Of a stretch of 64,000 nucleotides of DNA, positions 62,175 through 64,000 are shown piece by piece. The position numbers were made by a program, and so were the translations under genes. The notes beneath the pieces were generated by a model. That model saw only the letters and a program-made list of their open reading frames with translations, had not been told where the DNA came from and did not search any database. Origin of the DNA: Psychroflexus montanilacus (GTDB lineage: Bacteria > Bacteroidota > Bacteroidia > Flavobacteriales > Flavobacteriaceae). Each line of letters opens with the position of its first letter. Positions within the stretch are counted from its first letter, which is position 1. The DNA lies in NCBI RefSeq assembly GCF_020164535.1, contig NZ_JAIQZC010000001.1, positions 310,001 through 374,000 on the forward strand. The letters run 5' to 3'.

Positions 62175-62963
62175 TTAAGGATTCAAAATTTCAAGGAGAC
62201 CCTGCCATGCCTCTTCCCGTGCCATTTTATTACCTTCAGAAGCATCGGGTTGAGCACCACTACGCATAAACCCATGCCCGCCTCCTTCATAAATGTTGTA
62301 GGTGAAAAATTTACCTAGTTTATTCATGTTTGTTTCTGTTTCCGGGATCGTAGAATTGACTCTCGCATCGTTTCCGCCATAAAATCCATATATCGGAATT
62401 TCAATATTAACTAAATCCTCCATTGCTTTTGGTGCTGTACCATAAAAAACAAAAGCCTCTTCCAGATCTGGATTATGCGTTGCATAAGCAAAGCTTTGTG
62501 AGCCTCCCCAGCAAAACCCTATGACCGATACTTCCCCTGTACCTGCTTTGATTGATTTTGCATAGTCAAAAGCTGTATCCAAATCTGCAAAAACCTGATC
62601 TGAATCTAAGTTATAAAGCGCCGTTCTAGCTGCATCAGAGTTTTCGAAGTCGCTCGTTTTTGAAATTCCTTCTGAACTATTGGAGAGTAAATCTGGTGCT
62701 ATTGCTATAAACCCTTTTTCTGCAAGTTCATCAGCAAAGCGTCTTGCCCAATCGTTGAGTCCCCGGTTTTCATGAATAACAAGAAGCACTTTTGTTCGAT
62801 CTGATATTTCAGGATACACTACAAAATTGTGCAATGTTCTTCCATTGCTTTCCAGTTCAACCCACTCCTGATGTCTTGGCGATTGCTCTAAAACTTCGAT
62901 GTCAGTTTGTGAGGACACGGATAAAGCCCACATACAACTTAAAAAGACTGTTAGTGATTTCAT
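62175..62963 (-). CDS. Secreted dienelactone hydrolase family protein
   Basis: The 262-residue protein has a signal peptide (MKSLTVFLSCMWALSVSSQ) and an alpha/beta hydrolase fold with the nucleophile Cys in GFCWGGSQS, a distinctive feature of dienelactone hydrolases, preceded by LLVIHENRGLNDWARRFADE; the catalytic His is in GGGHGFM and the acid in GNDARV. Exported members likely act on esters or lactones of environmental compounds. It is co-directional with the AEC transporter, which might export a product, but this link is only inferred from position. Confidence 0.9.
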   Translation of the reverse strand: MKSLTVFLSCMWALSVSSQTDIEVLEQSPRHQEWVELESNGRTLHNFVVYPEISDRTKVLLVIHENRGLNDWARRFADELAEKGFIAIAPDLLSNSSEGISKTSDFENSDAARTALYNLDSDQVFADLDTAFDYAKSIKAGTGEVSVIGFCWGGSQSFAYATHNPDLEEAFVFYGTAPKAMEDLVNIEIPIYGFYGGNDARVNSTIPETETNMNKLGKFFTYNIYEGGGHGFMRSGAQPDASEGNKMAREEAWQGLLEILNP

Positions 62964-63021
62964 CTTATGATGGTATTAGTTCTTGGCTTAAATATATTTC
63001 AATTTTAATTTGAAATGAAAT

Positions 63022-63738
63022 TTAACTCAAAAAAATCCACAACCTGTAACTTACTATAGCTATAACTAAAGCAAGTCCATAACTCAATAAGGTGCCTATA
63101 AGCACATATTCTGTAAGTTTTCTGTCTTTGGACCTTGATAAATCACTAAACCGAAAAATAGATTTGGCGGCTATCAAAAAACCTATGCCCGCCCAGTAAT
63201 CTGTTACTACAAATCCTAAGATGAATAAGCGCTCTAAAACCCCTATATACCAGCCTGCTTTGTGTAGAGCTTCTCCTTCAAAATTTTCAAGATTCCACTT
63301 GGAAAGTAGAACTTTCATGATTACTCCTGAAACATAAGTGATTAATACCAAGGCCAATAAAAGTACAAGCCAGGAGTCTTGAATTTCTACTAATGCGGAC
63401 CAGTCAACATCAAAATAAAATCCCAGACTTATCAAAATGACCAATAAATGCAAACCTTGATCTAAAAAGAAAAGCCGAATGGAAGAAAATTTATGATTCA
63501 ATTTTATTTTAAAGTAGTCTATAACAAGGTGACTCAAGCCAATGCCTATTACTATAGGTATTAGATTCTGTTGAAACCCTATAAATACAAGCATGAGTAT
63601 AAAATGAATCCCAATATGGAACCAAAAATACTTAGACTTTAAACCTTCCGTTTCTTTGCTTTGAACCCATTTATAAGGCTGAAGAACAAAATCTCCGATA
63701 AAATGAGCCAGCAAGAGTTTTAAAAGTACAGCAATCAT
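63022..63738 (-). CDS. DUF3307 membrane protein
   Basis: The 238-residue protein has about seven hydrophobic segments. The N-terminal LLLAHFIGDFVLQPYKWVQSKE with HFIGDF is the DUF3307 signature, followed by FWFHIGIHFILMLVFIGF and HLVIDYFKIKLNHK. These proteins are of unknown function and are often paired with a SatD-like gene. Its ATG overlaps the end of the adjacent SatD-like frame by 4 bases (63735-63738), which supports a shared operon read toward the left. Confidence 0.85.
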   Translation of the reverse strand: MIAVLLKLLLAHFIGDFVLQPYKWVQSKETEGLKSKYFWFHIGIHFILMLVFIGFQQNLIPIVIGIGLSHLVIDYFKIKLNHKFSSIRLFFLDQGLHLLVILISLGFYFDVDWSALVEIQDSWLVLLLALVLITYVSGVIMKVLLSKWNLENFEGEALHKAGWYIGVLERLFILGFVVTDYWAGIGFLIAAKSIFRFSDLSRSKDRKLTEYVLIGTLLSYGLALVIAIVSYRLWIFLS

Positions 63739-64000
63739 AAGCTCACAATTAATTGGTTATAATAAGCCAGTAATTTTAGTATCTCTTTATACCCGGTCTT
63801 TTGTAGAGTAAAGCTGACTGTACTAGCCGATTTATTAAGTTTTTTTGCAATTTCCTTCTGTGTACTATTTGGGAATTCTAAAGCCGTTTTGAGAGTTAAA
63901 GCATCTATACTTGTCCAGGTATCAAAAGTCAGAGCACCTAGTTCAAACATCAGATTCAATACTTTGTTATGATTTGGATTTCCTGTGTCTATGGCTAAAT
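63735..64000 (-). CDS. SatD-like protein, N-terminal part cut by the window edge
   Basis: The frame is open to the right edge: reading past the apparent TTG at 63959 it continues as LAIDTGNPNHNKVLNLMFEL, so this is the C-terminal part of a longer gene. The visible 88 or so residues contain a helix-turn-helix-like region (NSTQKEIAKKLNKSASTVSFTLQ) that fits the C-terminal end of SatD family proteins. Partnership with DUF3307 is a known arrangement and it overlaps that gene by 4 bases. The N-terminal part, which would define the family, is outside the window. Confidence 0.72.
   Translation of the reverse strand, partial: LAIDTGNPNHNKVLNLMFELGALTFDTWTSIDALTLKTALEFPNSTQKEIAKKLNKSASTVSFTLQKTGYKEILKLLAYYNQLIVSL

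Noticed and set aside
1-64000. CRISPR array or rRNA operon
   Set aside because: No regularly spaced identical repeats of CRISPR size and no rRNA-like sequence were seen in the window.

Overview
The window is a stretch of chromosome from a Flavobacteriaceae-type member of the Bacteroidota, probably marine. The evidence is low overall GC, many lipoproteins starting MKK or similar with a short lipobox, promoters of the TAnnTTTG type about 20 bases before start codons, two secreted enzymes with a Por-secretion (T9SS) C-terminal domain, a sulfonolipid (capnine) gene pair, and Bacteroidota families such as DUF4494, DUF4377 and YbaB next to oligopeptidase B. I see no rRNA, tRNA or CRISPR array.

Layout. 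1-3.9 kb: the end of an RND efflux operon (inner-membrane pump, then outer-membrane channel lipoprotein). 3.9-6.3 kb: a cysteate synthase-like and a cysteate acyltransferase-like gene, likely capnine synthesis. 6.4-11.1 kb: oligopeptidase B, YbaB, an outer-membrane protein and an aldehyde dehydrogenase. 11.4-17.0 kb: polysaccharide export (Wza, Wzc with a Tyr/Gly tail) plus two enzymes making UDP-HexNAc uronate; no glycosyltransferase follows. 17.0-18.7 kb: MarR regulator, nitroreductase, YceI. 18.9-22.8 kb: two rhodaneses, dnaN, a DUF4870 protein, mnmE.

22.8-39 kb is the accessory part. Directly after mnmE are two gene cassettes bounded by complementary 7-base core sites and a 133-base palindromic attC-like site, which is the organisation of integron cassettes, although no integron integrase is visible. 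The second cassette encodes a protein not obvious from standard naming: a tyrosine-recombinase fold that has lost most catalytic residues, fused to a Shedu (DUF4263) PD-(D/E)XK nuclease. After a few small genes and an SRAP gene with a decayed duplicate comes a six-gene defence operon: hsdM-hsdS-Shedu-Abi_C-AlbA_2/ATPase-hsdR, with spacings of 11 bases or less. The window therefore holds two divergent Shedu nucleases in two different genetic settings. I consider the cassette-borne recombinase-Shedu fusion and the three-gene insert inside the type I restriction operon the most likely new biology here.

39-64 kb is mostly housekeeping and envelope: lipoproteins (one a frameshifted paralogue), an amidohydrolase, a DUF481 protein, a CDF-type transporter with a modified metal-binding domain, a TlpA-like thioredoxin, a cupin, a baeRF family protein, an AlkB-type membrane hydroxylase, an S9 peptidase, a GH16 laminarinase-type enzyme and an M12B-type metalloprotease (both T9SS cargo), an AEC transporter, a dienelactone hydrolase, and a DUF3307/SatD pair cut by the right edge. 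All family assignments come from reading translated sequence; no database search was run.
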